From contig JACMOE010000285.1 of the NCBI GenBank assembly GCA_014378185.1, forward strand, positions 1-6,429: 6,429 nucleotides of DNA, given 5' to 3'. Under the pieces are notes generated by a model. It ran no database searches. It worked only from the letters and a program-made list of their open reading frames with translations, and was not told the origin of the DNA. Below are positions 6,122-6,429 of this stretch, one piece after another; positions within the stretch are counted from its first letter, which is position 1, and every line of letters starts with the position of its first letter. Position numbers and translations under genes: made by a program. This DNA is from Gemmatimonadaceae bacterium. GTDB taxonomy: Bacteria; Gemmatimonadota; Gemmatimonadetes; Gemmatimonadales; Gemmatimonadaceae.

Positions 6122-6429
6122 GTGGCCACCTTGCTCCCCTCCCCGGAACTGCTGCGCCAAGGCGCGTTCACGGCGCTTGGCGCAGAGCTGTTCCACGTGC
6201 TGGTGATCGGAGGTGGCATCACGGGCGCGGGGGTGGCGCGCGACGCCGCAGTCCGGGGGCTTCGGGTGGCGCTGGTGGAGCAGGATGACTTTGCGAGCGG
6301 CACGTCGAGTCGTTCGTCGCGGCTCATCCACGGTGGCGTGCGATACCTGGAGCACGGACAGAACCAACTGGTGCACGAGTCGAGCCGCGAGCGCCGTACG
6401 CTGCAGCGCATCGCGCCGCACCTGGTGCG
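6122..6429 (+). CDS. glpD: FAD-dependent glycerol-3-phosphate dehydrogenase, N-terminal part, truncated by window edge
   Basis: This membrane-associated flavoenzyme oxidises sn-glycerol 3-phosphate to dihydroxyacetone phosphate and reduces quinone, linking glycerol and phospholipid breakdown to respiration. The frame is open to the window edge (102 codons plus two bases). It begins with a dinucleotide-binding motif HVLVIGGGITGAGVARDAA (25-43, the GxGxxG FAD site) and a typical following strand with acidic end (VALVEQDDFASGTSSRSS, 49-66). It continues with LIHGGVRYLEHGQ (68-80), the GlpD/GlpA family signature, and ERRTLQRIAPHLV. The start is uncertain: an in-frame TAG lies at 6098-6100 and no ATG is available. 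Candidates are TTG 6113 (preceded by AGGGGG about 8 nt away), GTG 6122, and TTG 6131 (preceded by GGGAG about 8 nt away). GTG is used here as a compromise. The gene is divergent from fadI-fadJ, which would group glycerol and fatty-acid use. The missing C-terminus means GlpD versus GlpA cannot be fully settled. Confidence 0.9.
   Translation, partial: MATLLPSPELLRQGAFTALGAELFHVLVIGGGITGAGVARDAAVRGLRVALVEQDDFASGTSSRSSRLIHGGVRYLEHGQNQLVHESSRERRTLQRIAPHLV

Noticed and set aside
5543..6421. A 292-codon minus-strand open frame spanning the 5' ends of fadI and glpD
   Set aside because: It is out of frame with fadI and antisense to the FAD-binding region of glpD. Its translation is an Arg/His/Pro-rich artefact with no domain.
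1..6429. Mobile elements, CRISPR array, tRNA or rRNA genes
   Set aside because: No terminal repeats, transposase or integrase motifs, regularly spaced repeats or structural-RNA signatures were seen on either strand.

Overview
The window is GC-rich, tightly packed DNA from a heterotrophic, Gram-negative-type bacterium. The gene content and style, with monofunctional proline dehydrogenase, FadI/FadJ, FAD-dependent glycerol-3-phosphate dehydrogenase and an ECF sigma factor followed by an E-set/CBM48 membrane protein, are most reminiscent of Gemmatimonadota. That assignment is an inference, because no phylogenetic marker is present. No rRNA, tRNA, CRISPR array, transposon or prophage signal was seen.

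Layout, left to right. (1) Positions 1-641, minus strand: the N-terminal 213 codons of a proline dehydrogenase that runs off the left edge. (2) Positions 642-791: a 150-bp gap with two GC-rich hairpins, the stronger of which is a likely transcription end for the genes to its right. (3) Positions 792-2528 (or 2552), minus strand: three overlapping genes forming an evident operon. They encode an ECF sigma factor, a single-pass membrane protein with an outward-facing CBM48/AMPK-beta-type glycogen-binding (E-set) domain, and a secreted protein of unknown function with a tandem tripeptide tail. The membrane protein sits where an anti-sigma factor normally lies. (4) Positions 2639-6087, minus strand: a two-gene fatty-acid beta-oxidation operon, fadI (thiolase) then fadJ (hydratase/3-hydroxyacyl-CoA dehydrogenase), joined by a TGATG stop/start overlap. 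(5) From about 6122 to the right edge, plus strand: the N-terminal ~102 codons of a glpD-like gene, divergent from fadI across only about 34 bp.

How the genes fit together. FadI and FadJ carry out the last three steps of each beta-oxidation cycle. GlpD would feed the glycerol moiety of lipids into central metabolism and electrons into the respiratory chain, so this side of the window looks like lipid/glycerol catabolism. Proline dehydrogenase also delivers electrons from an amino acid to the quinone pool. The sigma/CBM48/secreted-protein cassette is the least conventional part and looks like a cell-envelope signalling module. Its signal and its regulon cannot be read from this window.
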